From positions 36,386,551 to 36,450,550 of the forward strand of contig OX365945.1 in the NCBI GenBank assembly GCA_947247005.1: a DNA stretch of 64,000 nucleotides, in the 5' to 3' direction. Below, piece after piece: positions 15,101-22,850 of the stretch. Both the position numbers and the translations under genes were made by a program. Under the pieces are notes generated by a model. That model did not search any database. It was not told the origin of the DNA and worked only from the letters and a program-made list of their open reading frames with translations. The first letter of the stretch is position 1, and every line of letters starts with the position of its first letter. Source of the DNA: Spisula solida. Taxonomy: Eukaryota; Mollusca; Bivalvia; Venerida; Mactridae.

Positions 15101-16513
15101 ACCGAAAATATTTTATTGCCCAAATTAAAATAATATTTTTTTAATAAAAAATTGGAAGTGAAAATTTTATTTTTTTTGTTTACTGGCTTCTTTCTTACGA
15201 TTAAATTTAGGATTGTTGATTTTCACCTTTGAGTTAATTCTAAATTTCATTATTTTTATGCTTTAACCAATAACTATCATACTGAAACAATTAAAAAAAA
15301 TATTTACCCTACCTACCTACTCATTCTAAATCTGCTAGGGTCAGGATGGGGAAACAAAGAATATTTTAAGTTCGGCCTTATCTGTCTATAAACAAAATTC
15401 AAACACAAATTGAATGCCAAACTGCAAAAAGTTGAAAAATCGGCCTCAATGTTAGATGCAGTCTGCAGTCTTAAGATAAACATTTGTGACCTGTAAGTTC
15501 GTGCACATAAACTGATGACGTCATTAAGAATGCACAGGAAAGATTTTGCTAATAAAAAGTTTTGTAACATAAAGTTTGATCTTATGTCAGTAAATTAGCA
15601 CATTTTCCCGTTCGTAAATATATCGCATCTAATGCAAATTATGAGATTAACAAATGTCTCCTGATTTCACGACCGGAACCGGTGATTATGTAAACAATAA
15701 AATCCCTCCTCGGATAAAACTCGCCGTAAAAGTAACGAACCCTGTTTTTGTCAGAAATGTCGGAAAATAGCTATTAGCTAATGTTATATGTTTATATATA
15801 TCCGACGTAAAATAAATCTTCTTGTATCTTGTCGAATTTTTTGCATTGTTCGGCTGGATAAATGTTTTGTTAGTAATTTAAAATTAATTTTGGCTTGGAA
15901 ATGAGATTATTAGCAAAGCAATCTACGTTTTTACTAAAATGCACGAACTTGTAGGAATGCACGAAGTTATAGGAATAGAGGCTAACTGTTCAAGCTAGAG
16001 AGGCATTTACAAATATTTTTTATTTGTCTCGGATATGCTTAATAATGTATGTGTGATTAATGTATGGGTTTGGGTATACAATGTTGATGATAAAAATATA
16101 TCCAGGTGTGTAGCTGGGGGGCGGGTCCAGACGGTATTCGTCCAGACACCAAGTGTCTGTGGTAACACATTGACACAAAGTGACAAACCCTATCAGCATA
16201 ATAAACTGATTAGGTTAGCTAGAATTAAAACCACGACAAAAACGTTAATTACTGATAATCATTAACATCATGTCAGATATATTATCCAACAAATAATTTG
16301 TTTACGGGGAAAAAACATGAAAAACAAAAAAGTGAAAACCCAGTGTCATAATCCGCCAATACATGTAAAATTGTGAACCTTCCATTTCTACCAAACAGAA
16401 TAAGAGAACATAAACAACTTGTTTAAGATAATAATAGTGAGATGAGATGCGTGAAATTATAGAAAACAAACAGGAAAGTTTTGTTTTGATTCCGTTACCT
16501 GGCTGGCGGCCAT
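1..16513 (-). CDS. FRMD8: FERM domain-containing protein 8 (FRMD8/iTAP/Bili) gene, 3' part beyond window
   Basis: Eight coding exons on the minus strand join without a phase conflict: 16513-16499, 11810-11696, 9861-9814, 8966-8955, 3140-2970, 2330-2229, 1687-1629 and 154-1 (676 nt, about 225 codons). The recognisable part starts at exon 5 and carries DVFALWLVSPLL, then a basic KKKHKPF stretch, then RNVFFPK, then HEAKFNVLEGRY. All align in order with vertebrate FRMD8, covering the FERM F1 lobe and the start of F2. From family knowledge, FRMD8 is a cytoplasmic FERM protein that binds iRhoms, stabilises the iRhom-ADAM17 sheddase complex at the cell surface, and has also been linked to LRP6/Wnt signalling. 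The first four exons encode an acidic and basic N-terminus that does not resemble the human one. They are assigned here because of phase, strand and splice sites, so that part is less certain. The rest of F2, F3 and the C-terminal tail lie left of the window. Confidence 0.85.
187..650 (-). mobile_element. AACAAGAG-end element, family C copy 1
   Basis: It starts with AACAAGAGCTGTCACCTTAA and shares its first 60 or so bases with the copy at 13016. It contains the CAGACGGACAG motif (GTC-rich run on the other strand) typical of the opposite end of such elements. Non-coding. It probably belongs to the same non-autonomous class as the complete copy at 31995-33544, in the opposite orientation. Confidence 0.55.
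660..945 (-). mobile_element. Tandem-element fragment with GGACGGAC terminal run
   Basis: Begins near TATGCCCCCTGTGG and ends with GACGGATGGACGAACGGACGG followed by ATGCCTCCCG and GGGGCATAAAA. The same GTC-rich run plus GGGGCATA end occurs at 1894-2175. The AGGTCAAGGTGAAGGTC motif is characteristic of the internal units of these mollusc repeats. Non-coding. Confidence 0.45.
1048..1525. repeat. 480-bp dispersed repeat, copy 1
   Basis: Shares collinear blocks with 13387-13845: the GACCCAAAATC-type start, CTGGAAATGGTG, TGATATGC, CGGTCCGCGCG-like, ACCCCCTGTTTT and CACTTTACATTGAG-TAAAGAACAA. The copies are roughly 70-75% alike by eye. This copy has a short local duplication of the GCAACCCCCTGTTTT segment near 1350. 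No open frame is maintained. Confidence 0.6.
1629..1687 (-). CDS. FRMD8: FRMD8 coding exon 7
   Basis: 59-nt exon encoding DEPVLMFQRNVFFPKEQEVN. It matches the conserved DEP-x-L-x-F-x-RNVFFPK segment of FRMD8 at the F1/F2 junction. Acceptor TTATTACAG, donor GTGAGT. It ends in phase 0. Confidence 0.92.
1894..2175 (-). mobile_element. AACAAGAG-end element, family D
   Basis: Starts AACAAGAGATGTTTG, followed by a TATGCCCCCATGG block. It includes AAGGTCACAAAGACCTTCGCC and ends GAGGGGCATAAAA. It lies in FRMD8 intron 6 and is non-coding. The start motif is shared with at least seven other loci in the window. Confidence 0.5.
2229..2330 (-). CDS. FRMD8: FRMD8 coding exon 6, F1 lobe, GC donor
   Basis: 102-nt phase 1-1 exon encoding LRLKKKHKPFFMVQQWDELC and then an acidic segment up to EIHE. 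It matches FRMD8 directly after the LWLVSPLL motif (LLE followed by a basic Lys-rich segment and an aromatic). The donor is AAG|GCAAGT, a consensus GC-AG intron. The phase and the next exon (D-EP) confirm that the GC site is used. Confidence 0.9.
2540..2640. repeat. 33-bp tandem repeat, three copies
   Basis: The unit CTCTGATGGAACTGAAAGCC plus about 13 bases occurs three times, with substitutions, in FRMD8 intron 5. No other feature was seen in 2331-2969. Confidence 0.7.
2970..3140 (-). CDS. FRMD8: FRMD8 coding exon 5, FERM F1 lobe
   Basis: 171-nt phase 1-1 exon. It begins just before MDVCIFLRDRTGIHVSLEEG and ends ECEDVFALWLVSPLL. The stretch DVFALWLVSPLL is the most diagnostic FRMD8 signature in the window, and MDVCIFL aligns with the start of the ubiquitin-like F1 lobe. 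Acceptor ATTTCAG, donor G|GTAATA. The ATG inside this exon could serve as a start if the upstream exons belonged to another transcript. Confidence 0.92.
3141..5632. other. FRMD8 intron 4, distal part: nothing recognised
   Basis: AT-rich non-coding sequence. Short ORFs around 4074-4657 have no splice context or recognisable motif. The only item of note is an AG|GT juxtaposition on the gene strand at 4608/4607 (see findings). Confidence 0.5.
5633..6012. repeat. 26-bp minisatellite, about 15 copies
   Basis: Unit TGACATTACACCAGAGCNGA plus GATGTA. Variation is mostly at the base after GAGC (C, A) and in GATG versus GACG. It lies in FRMD8 intron 4 and runs directly into a second minisatellite at 6013. 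Confidence 0.95.
6013..6375. repeat. 36-bp minisatellite, about 10 copies
   Basis: Unit CAGAGATCGCTCCTACCTAG plus TGCTAGTCCAAGGTTG. The last copies diverge (CTCCAAATTAG, CTCCAACTCAG, TCAAAGG). Because 36 is a multiple of 3, the array is open in more than one frame; it is not treated as coding. Confidence 0.95.
6942..7430 (-). mobile_element. 145-bp-unit element, partial copy of family A
   Basis: Starts AACAAGAGGTCGCTCACCTG, the reverse complement of the right end of the complete element at 31995-33544. It has about three internal units (ACAAGGTTTTTCTATGATTTGACC, shortened here) and stops without the left terminal hairpin. It lies in the FRMD8 intron. Confidence 0.8.
7957..8250 (-). mobile_element. 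AACAAGAG-end element, family E
   Basis: Starts AACAAGAGCACTGCAAGGC, with a GCACTGCAAGGCAGGTGC palindrome just inside the end, matching the terminal-hairpin design of the other families. The other end is not defined. The rest of the intron to 8954 shows nothing recognisable. Confidence 0.5.
8955..8966 (-). CDS. FRMD8: FRMD8 12-nt microexon 4
   Basis: A 12-nt stretch, TGGAATTTGATG, lies between a very strong acceptor (CCCCCTTTTCAG) and a strong donor (GTAAGTTA). Joined in phase 1 it adds Val-Glu-Phe-Asp with no stop, and it hands over correctly to the exon at 3140. Its splice sites are better than those of its neighbours, which argues against chance. It could be an alternatively included microexon. 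Confidence 0.5.
8967..9813. other. FRMD8 intron 3: nothing recognised
   Basis: AT-rich sequence without repeats or open frames of note. Confidence 0.5.
9814..9861 (-). CDS. FRMD8: FRMD8 coding exon 3
   Basis: 48-nt symmetric (phase 1-1) exon encoding SVTDSEKESMKARKKR when joined to the flanking exons. The acceptor ATACAAG has a weak pyrimidine tract; the donor is G|GTATAG. The basic ending could contact membrane lipid or act as a localisation patch, but that is speculative. Because it is symmetric, skipping it would keep the frame. Confidence 0.45.
10225..10420. repeat. About 65-bp tandem repeat, 2.5 copies
   Basis: Segments with AATAGCAAGTTACTTCCCTT, then AATTAGTT, then GTCTCCAATTA repeat with drift. 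The CTTCCCTTAATTAG core resembles the CAAGGGA-TAAT units at 63485-63860. It lies in FRMD8 intron 2; the remainder of 9862-11484 shows nothing recognised. Confidence 0.6.
11485..11691. repeat. 18-bp minisatellite abutting the FRMD8 exon 2 donor
   Basis: Unit GACTGTAGAATATCAACA, about 11 copies including two shortened ones. On the gene strand each unit reads TTGATATTCTACAG, resembling a weak 3' splice site. The array ends within the donor hexamer of exon 2, so intron 2 begins GTAAG and goes straight into the repeat. Confidence 0.95.
11696..11810 (-). CDS. FRMD8: FRMD8 coding exon 2
   Basis: 115-nt exon between acceptor TTTTCAG and donor GTAAGT. It encodes GEKDFKNFKVPSLDYSN and then an acidic stretch ending YERYNNKMDE, leaving one base (phase 1). 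It is coding-like: open in only this frame, with biased composition. No domain is recognised. An 18-bp minisatellite starts immediately inside the downstream intron, touching the donor site. Confidence 0.6.
13016..13985 (-). mobile_element. AACAAGAG-end element, family C copy 2, with nested repeat
   Basis: Starts AACAAGAGCTGCCACTTTAA like the copy at 187, and ends near GGATGGACAGACTGTTCAATTT, again as in copy 1. A copy of the 480-bp dispersed repeat lies inside it at 13387-13845, so this copy is interrupted. Confidence 0.55.
13387..13845. repeat. 480-bp dispersed repeat, copy 2
   Basis: Collinear with 1048-1525. Both copies keep the CTGGAAATGGTG, ACCCCCTGTTTT and CACTTTACATTGAG blocks. No protein-coding potential. 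Confidence 0.6.
13988..14052 (-). repeat. tRNA-like / SINE-like fragment
   Basis: On the minus strand, GGGTTTGAGTCC fits a polymerase III B box, but no convincing A box or cloverleaf was found. It may be a SINE remnant. Confidence 0.25.
14936..15987. mobile_element. About 1.05-kb TIR element carrying a nested MITE
   Basis: Left end GCCTCTACACCTACAAGTTC and right end ...GAACTTGTAGGAATG...ATAGAGGC are inverted repeats, with a CAAGTTCGTGCA block repeated in both arms. The flanks read TTTA|GCC and GGC|TAAC, consistent with a TA target duplication (Tc1/mariner-like, inferred). A second, 3-bp-TSD MITE sits inside it at 15041-15377. No transposase frame: non-autonomous. Confidence 0.6.
15041..15377 (+). 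mobile_element. GGCC MITE, copy 1 (TSD TTA)
   Basis: TIRs GGCCTAAAATAAAATATTG ... CAATATTTT-like/AAGTTCGGCC, flanked by TTA on both sides. Internal landmarks are CCTACCTACC, AAAAAGGGCCC and GGATGGGGAAACAAAG. Near-identical to the reverse-complement copy at 44627-44963. The 3-bp duplication and GGCC ends suggest a PIF/Harbinger relation (inference). Confidence 0.8.
16499..16513 (-). CDS. FRMD8: FRMD8 coding exon 1 (start codon)
   Basis: A five-codon exon, MAASQ, sits in a purine-rich start context (AAAAATGG) and is followed by the donor GTAACG. It ends in phase 0, which is what the exon at 11810 needs. The start codon lies in a GGCGGCCATTTT block typical of metazoan promoters. The gene link is inference from phase and position; RNA reads across 16499/11810 would settle it. 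An alternative five-codon phase-0 exon lies at 23316-23330. Confidence 0.5.
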
Positions 16514-16930
16514 TTTTCTTAAGGTATCACGCTGCTAAATTATGGACAATGCTAAAACCCATGTTCTATCCGGACATAAATACGAAAGTGTGTATTCCCC
16601 GGCCATATGCTATTTTATAAACAAGAAAAAGAAGTGATTTCACGAACCTTATTTATGGACGGAATTTTAAAATGTTGGTATCAATTTAAGAATGAGGCTC
16701 TCTAGTTTCTAAGTATAAGAGAAATTGTTTTCATGCAATAATGAATTATATCGATATATATATAGGTCTTTGTATCGATTCAAACACAGACTATTTTTCG
16801 GGGGGAAAAATCTACATATTTTTGTGTTGGCAGTGGCTATTCTTAAGACTCTCCCGTAAGGATAGTGAAGCCGCCCCACCAGTGACTATTCTTACGGCTG
16901 TTTAAAGCGATTACCTGATATAAAACGTGG
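16514..16930 (-). promoter_or_regulatory. Putative FRMD8 promoter and 5' UTR
   Basis: The stretch lies between the proposed FRMD8 start and the LINE insertion. It contains GGCGGCCATTTTT over the start codon, a YY1-like CCATNTT core of the kind often found just downstream of metazoan transcription starts, and a slightly higher CpG content than its surroundings. No clear TATA box was fixed. Extent and activity are inferred. Confidence 0.35.
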
Positions 16931-16997
16931 TTTGTTTCACGTGTTGGATGCTGGACTCGCATTTTCCGTATGCATGCAGGCTCATTTCATTGTTAAA

Positions 16998-18182
16998 ATG
17001 AACATGATTGGAACAAACGGTCCTTTCCTCAATATACTTACATATATGTATAAGAACAATTATATTCATGTTAAAGTCAAATCTGAAAAAGGATGTGTTG
17101 ATGATTATACTGAAAAAATAGCTCAAAATGTTGGAGTGAGACAAGGTGATAACCTTAGTCCCAACTTGTTTAAAATATTTGTTAATGTTCTACCAGAGTT
17201 ATTTACTGTAGATCACAATCCTGTTAAACTAGATGAACTGAGTATTAGTTGCTTATTATATGCAGATGATTTGATACTTATGTCTACTAGTCCTTCTGGA
17301 CTGCAACTTTGTTTAGATACATTGTCAGATTATTGTACCAAGAATTGTTTATCTGTTAACCTAAAGAAAACTCAAGTACTTGTATTTGGGAAAGGTAAAA
17401 TGATCCCCATAACCATGTATTACAGATCTCACCTAGTTCTACAAGTTACATCATACAAATATCTTGGTATTTTGTTTAGTTCAAATGGTTCATTTACCTT
17501 ATGCCAAGAAGATCTGTACAAAAGGGCCATCAAAGCCTACTTTAAAATGTCTAAATATTTTATCAATATAAGATCCAGCATAAAAACATTTTTGAAATTA
17601 TTCGATCATACTGTTAAACCAATTCTTTTAGATGCATGTGAGATATGGGGTACTGTTAATCACCGTTCAAGTATTGTTAAAAATGATGGCTATGTTCTTG
17701 AACAATCTTTTAAAAACTATTATTGTGATAAATTACATATGAAAGCACTTAAATATATTATTGGTGTACATAAAAAATCGGTACATGATGCTGTTCTTGG
17801 TGAAACTGGCAGATATCCCTTGCATGTGGATATAATTACTCAGTCCACAAAATACTTTGTAAGACTTATCAATGCAAAGCCATCAACATTAATATATTCT
17901 GCATTTCAGGAAAGTTTAGCATTACATACCAATAAGAAAAACAGTTGGGTATCCAGCCGTTTATTTACTTTTGATAAGTTAAATATAACACAGGAACAGC
18001 ATTATCACAAAAACTTGTCAAATATTATTAAGACCAAAGTAATAAGCGAATTTAAAATAAAATGGGCAGAAAATCTAGATACTTGTCAAAGAGAACAAAG
18101 CGGGACATTACGAACATATGCAAAGTTCAAAAAAGCTTTTATGTATGAACCATATTTAAGTGTAATCAAAGATCCCACTATA
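16998..18182 (+). pseudogene. LINE reverse transcriptase fragment, interrupted
   Basis: Open frame from KMNMIGTNGPFLN onward, with VRQGDNLSP (RT block 4) and LLYADDL (catalytic YADD, block 5), then CLDTLSDYC and VNLKKTQVLVFGK (thumb side). The upstream palm block with the first catalytic Asp is absent, so it cannot be an active enzyme. The frame runs into a stop only a few codons inside the MITE. The in-frame ATG at 16932 is in flanking DNA and is not the true start. Confidence 0.9.
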
Positions 18183-18605
18183 ACAGTGTAGCAATACCAC
18201 GTGGGTTTTTACTACAGTTCCAAGTAGAAATTTGTAAACATTGGAACACAAATGTAGCCATAAGTATTTTATTTCTTCATCGATTTCTATGAAATCTACG
18301 CCACGCTAAGGAGAACATTATTTGCTTTCCATGAAGTATAAAATCTTTTTCAGCGGATGTGCCGTTTAGTCCATTACCCTGTGAAACCATGGAACGTGTA
18401 GGTTTCACAGGGTAACGGAAAAATCGGTAAAGCTGCTGAAAAAGATATTATATTTCATGGAAAGCAAATAATTTTCCCCTTAGCGTGGCGTATATTTCAT
18501 AGAAATCGATGAAGAAATAAAATACTTATGGCTATTTTATTTTCCAATGTTTACAAATTTCTTCTTGTAACTGTAGCCAAAAGTCACATGGTATTGCTAC
18601 ACTGT
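18183..18605. mobile_element. 423-bp fold-back MITE inside the LINE
   Basis: Nearly the whole element is one inverted repeat. Arms of about 200 bp run from ACAGTGTAGCAATACCAC to its complement at 18588-18605, with a centre near 18397 (CCCTGTGAAACC / GGTTTCACAGGG). It is flanked by ATA at 18180-18182 and 18606-18608. The 423 bp are a multiple of 3 and the LINE frame is the same on both sides. No coding capacity. The superfamily is uncertain: a 3-bp ATA or 2-bp TA duplication are both readable. Confidence 0.9.
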
Positions 18606-18608
18606 ATA

Positions 18609-18944
18609 AGATCAGATGTAACTAAATTCCGCATAAGTTCTCACAAATTAGAAATTGAAACGGGAAGATATAAAACACCAAACGTTAATGTTAAGGACCG
18701 ATTATGTAAATGCTGCACTTTAAATGAGACTGAAAATGAGGAACACTTTCTTTTAAAATGTTCTCTTTATAAATCAGAAAGACTGTTATACCTGTCAAAC
18801 ATATCACTTATTGTTAATGCCTTTAAGAACCTTATAGATTCAGAGAAATTCCAATATGTAATGTCTAGCGAAAATGTCAAAACAATAAACATGACAGGAA
18901 AATTTATACATCAATGTATGCTTAGAAGATCAATATATACTTGA
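18609..18944 (+). pseudogene. LINE C-terminal zinc-knuckle fragment
   Basis: Continues the LINE frame after the MITE with FRISSHKLEIETGRYK and then LCKCC...EEHFLLKCSLY, a Cys-x2-Cys...His-x4-Cys arrangement usual at the C-terminus of LINE ORF2 proteins, and ends at a stop at 18942-18944. The apparent start at 18528 lies in the MITE. Confidence 0.85.
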
Positions 18945-19265
18945 AAAATAATATCTTATAATATGTATATCATACTACGGTGCTGTTATTTGATCTTGTT
19001 TGAATTATTTTTTAATATTACACTTATCATTATGTGCTAGATATTCCAATAACTTTGTGCTCTAGTCAATGAAAGCACTATTGTTTTTATTATTTTATTT
19101 TGTTTTGTTATTTTCTGATCAGTATTATTTACATGTTTGTTTATATGTTTTCTCTTTTACTTGGAAATTGTTTTAAACTTTGGATTGCCTTTTATGTAAA
19201 TATCAAAATTGTATACCCGAGACGGTCCAGAATTTAGAAAATAAACTCTATTCTATTCTATTCTT

Positions 19266-22195
19266 TTCAAAATTAATGAACCAATGTTTCAAGAAATTTA
19301 CAGTTCGAGGAGTCCTTTTGTAATTATCATCAAAGTTAATACTTACATAAAGTCAACCGGCAAACATGACAGAAATATCTGTTGTCTATGATATGTCATG
19401 TTATATTTAATCTTCTATAATCTAGTCATTATCATTGTAACTTTGAGTAAAGAAAATATAAATAATTTTCGACCTGTACCTTATGCAAATACCTAAATAT
19501 ACATGTATAATTAGATATTTGCTTCATACCTTAACAATGTAATGTTAATTAAGATTAGGTGATAAATTCATAGTCTGTTCCACGGAGCTGATTAGTAAAT
19601 AAGTTTTTTTGTAGTATAAAGCTTGGAAGAGTCTAGGAACATGCATTTTTATATTAAAAAAAGGGCCAAAAAAGCCATTAGTGAACCTTGTCAAAATTAG
19701 TGGTATTACACAGAATACAGAAATCATATGGAGTGGATGTACATGTATATGTTGAATTATTACACTTAATCATATACATATGAGCCGTTCTCCAGGAAAA
19801 CGGGGCTTAGTGACATTGCATTAGTATTTATGTAATAAAGTTAAGACAACCCTCTTTTATGAGAACAAAAGCCATGTTCTTTGGTTTGGTCTTAAATTCT
19901 TGGATATTAAAGAACTATGTCTCAGATTTTTTTCCTGATTCATGTTAAAATATCACCTGTCGTTGCTATGGCGACCAATTTCTGTATCCATATTGAGAAA
20001 ACGAGGGGTTTGTGGTTAAAAACAGTAGCTACATTTCTCTAAAAGCTAAACTTCACGATTTAGATATGTTTTATTTAAAAAGGAATGTTATTATAAAATG
20101 TGATTTAATTTTGAAAAAAACACGCCAGGTACTCATTAAATACGGGATTTATTATGAACTTCTTGTTAGCGTAACGTCAAATAACGTTTGAATGACTTTA
20201 CGACGTCACTAACATAGTATGTGGGATTGGTTAGTTTTAAAAGCCTGTAACTTTGTAATTTGGAGTTATATTTTGTTCAAATTTTCAGAAACTGTTCAAA
20301 AGAGTCTTGTTTTTCTAATGCTATATTATCAGAAACTAGGTCAGATGATAGATTGGCTTATTACAAATACATAACTATAAAAACATTAAACTCAACGTAA
20401 TATGCATTTTCCATTTCATTTTACTGTAAAATATTGTATTTAGTAGGTTAACTGTGTGTCAAACCTTTCGAATACATACATGTATTATATGAATATCTTT
20501 ATTTATCATAAATTGACGTTTCTGCATGATTAAAGTGACATTTGGAGAAATTAAGAACGTATGGTTGACACCATGGATGAAGTCATGAACCGGTGAAATG
20601 GAAGTAACAATCTTCACCCGCTATGACGGTTTCTCAATCGCCAATAAAACCTACTTTTATATATCCACCAGTGTGGAGTTATGTCACTTAATTAAATTGC
20701 ACAAAGAGAGTGAACACGCAGAAATAGAAGGTGCTTATGACAATATTCAATATCGAATTAAAAAAATTTAGGCAGCTACAATCAACATGATACTGTCGAT
20801 AGTTGTTTCAGTCATCTCACTGGTGCAAAAGATGTGAGTTTTCTATGTTGATTCTTCTCATTTATTGACTAGAACAATAAGAAATGTGTAAAACGAAGGA
20901 ATAAAAGGAAAGCACAATGAAGCTTGGAAACAACTAGCAAAATCAAACATGACAAATGTGTCTATTGTTATGATAGAGACTATACTTGAATCGATGTCAG
21001 TTCCTATGGCAGTTGCACACTTCATTGAGACAGTTGAAATCCAGACGAGAGTTCATGGAGATGTACTGGTATATGAGGCTAACTTTTGCAGATGGTGTAA
21101 ATTAAGCGGATGGTAATATGTGCAAAAGAAAGGGTAACAATGAGATTGCATTTTAGAAATCGGTTCACAGCCGGATTGCCGGAATACAAATCCAGCGCAC
21201 TAACCACTGCAGTAGCTAATAGATAACAGACTGCTGTTCTGTATATGCCAAGTATCACAGTAAAATATCATTAATAAGACCACCATTGGTACGTTGAAAA
21301 TGCACTTATTATAGCTTTGGTCTTAATATTAAAAGTACACAACTGTGTAATCGTGGAAAGTAACCTATAAAATTATGGTCTAGGTTTTGAGATGGCCTTA
21401 AAGTGAAGTTTTACTGTTCATGTTTTTATTTATGAGATATATAAATATGACACTTGTTAATGTATTTGAATAAGCTTTTTATTGACAAACATATTATTTA
21501 TACAGTAAAAGTTGCATATACATGATCCGTATTTGAGATACATGTAATAAATAAAATTAATAGCAATACAGTTTTAATGTTTTATCGCCATATAGCTCTA
21601 AAGTCACAAATGCCATTTGTGAACGGTCTCCTTCAGCAGTGGTGTATGCACATTGGCTAGACTGTTAAAAAGCTGTTGGAGTACAACAAAATCTAAAGGG
21701 TACATGTTGTAAACTTTCAAAGATATCAATTCCAAGAAATTCCCACAGGGCCATAATATTTCTGTTCATTGGATTTTACAACAGTTTTTTATATTTCTTC
21801 AGATAAACGTTCATGCAGCACAGAGATGTATTAATCATGTTAAATTTAACCTAACACGTAAGTCCATTGCTTGTCATGTTTAGTCACAGATTCATCAATT
21901 GATTAGCATGTTACTGTCCAGCCAGTTAGAATAATAGTCAAATGGTAGCATCCATTTTCAGTAACCTGTGCCTGCTAGGAATGGTCTTTACAACAGCATC
22001 TGTAATAATAATATATATTATAAAATATGCCTGTCCATTTATCATGAACTAATGATCAAGATGTAGCAACATGGTGAATGGATAGTAGTTTTGGTTATTT
22101 GGGATTTACATTTATTGCTAATGAGTGATTATGTCATGTGCCCTATCCCTCAAATAATCTCAAAAAGACCGCTCAAAACCGTCATTTTATAAATA
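19266..22195. other. Intergenic, no gene recognised
   Basis: AT-rich, no supported exon. It holds an RFX X-box-like site (GTTGCTATGGCGACC) at 19962-19976 and a half tRNA-like segment on the minus strand at about 21165-21230 (GCAGTGGTTAGTGCGCTGG, no B box). Confidence 0.5.
19962..19976. promoter_or_regulatory. RFX X-box-like site
   Basis: GTTGCTATGGCGACC is close to the palindromic RFX X-box consensus GTTGCCATGGCAAC. No transcription start was recognised nearby, so function is unproven and the motif may be chance. Confidence 0.25.
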
Positions 22196-22850
22196 AACAA
22201 GAGCCAAAATGTCATAAAATACGCCCGCCTGGGGGCATAGTGAATGAAAATAAAACAACCCAACTTAGCCTATTTCACATTGTTTTGGTAATTAAAGGGC
22301 CATAACACAAGAAGGCCATGGATGATTTGGCCTATACTTAAACTTGGTCTATATTATGCCCAACAATGTCAACACGTATGAAGATGACCAGGTGAAAAAT
22401 ATTTGAATGAGAGTACAGACAAGGCAATTTTCACATTTGTGGTAATTAAAAGACCATAACACAAGAAGGCATGGGCTGATTCGACCTACAATTGAACTTG
22501 GCCTAGACAGTATGTCCATATACATTGTCACCAACTTTGAAGATAAGCAGATAAAAACTCTTTGAACTAGAGAACAATGTCAATTTTTGGTAATTATAAG
22601 ATAATAACCCAAGAAGGCATTGGTTGATTCGCCCTATATGAAAACTTTTTGAACTAGAGTACAGACAAGGCCAATTTCACATGTTTTTAGTAATTGAAAG
22701 ACCATTACCCAAGAAGGCCTAGGCCGATTTGGCCTATTATTGATATAATGCCCATAAGCATTGTCACCAAGTTTGAAGACGATCGGATGAAAACTGTTTT
22801 AGTTAAGAGTACAGACAAATTACAAGAACTGAAAAATATGTCACTGACAT
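22196..22850 (-). mobile_element. AACAAGAG-end element, family F
   Basis: Starts AACAAGAGCCAAAATG with a CGCCCGCCTGGGGGC hairpin just inside, then about four degenerate 150-bp units (GGTAATTAAA-GACCATAACACAAGAAGGC, shortened; ACTAGAGTACAGACAAGG). One unit is shortened. Same architecture as the complete elements at 31995 and 54876, opposite orientation. Confidence 0.7.

Larger units (their letters stand above)
16985..19265 (+). mobile_element. 5'-truncated non-LTR retrotransposon (LINE)
   Basis: Contains the second half of a reverse transcriptase, a C-terminal Cys/His zinc knuckle and a 3' UTR ending in (TCTAT)n at 19247-19265, the tail style of many LINEs. The 5' end is cut inside the reverse transcriptase: the first palm aspartate motif and the endonuclease are missing. 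The frame is otherwise open, so insertion is fairly recent. It is split by a fold-back MITE at 18183-18605. Clade not determined (RNase H absent; a Jockey/L2/CR1-type layout is possible). Target duplications were not resolved. Confidence 0.9.
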
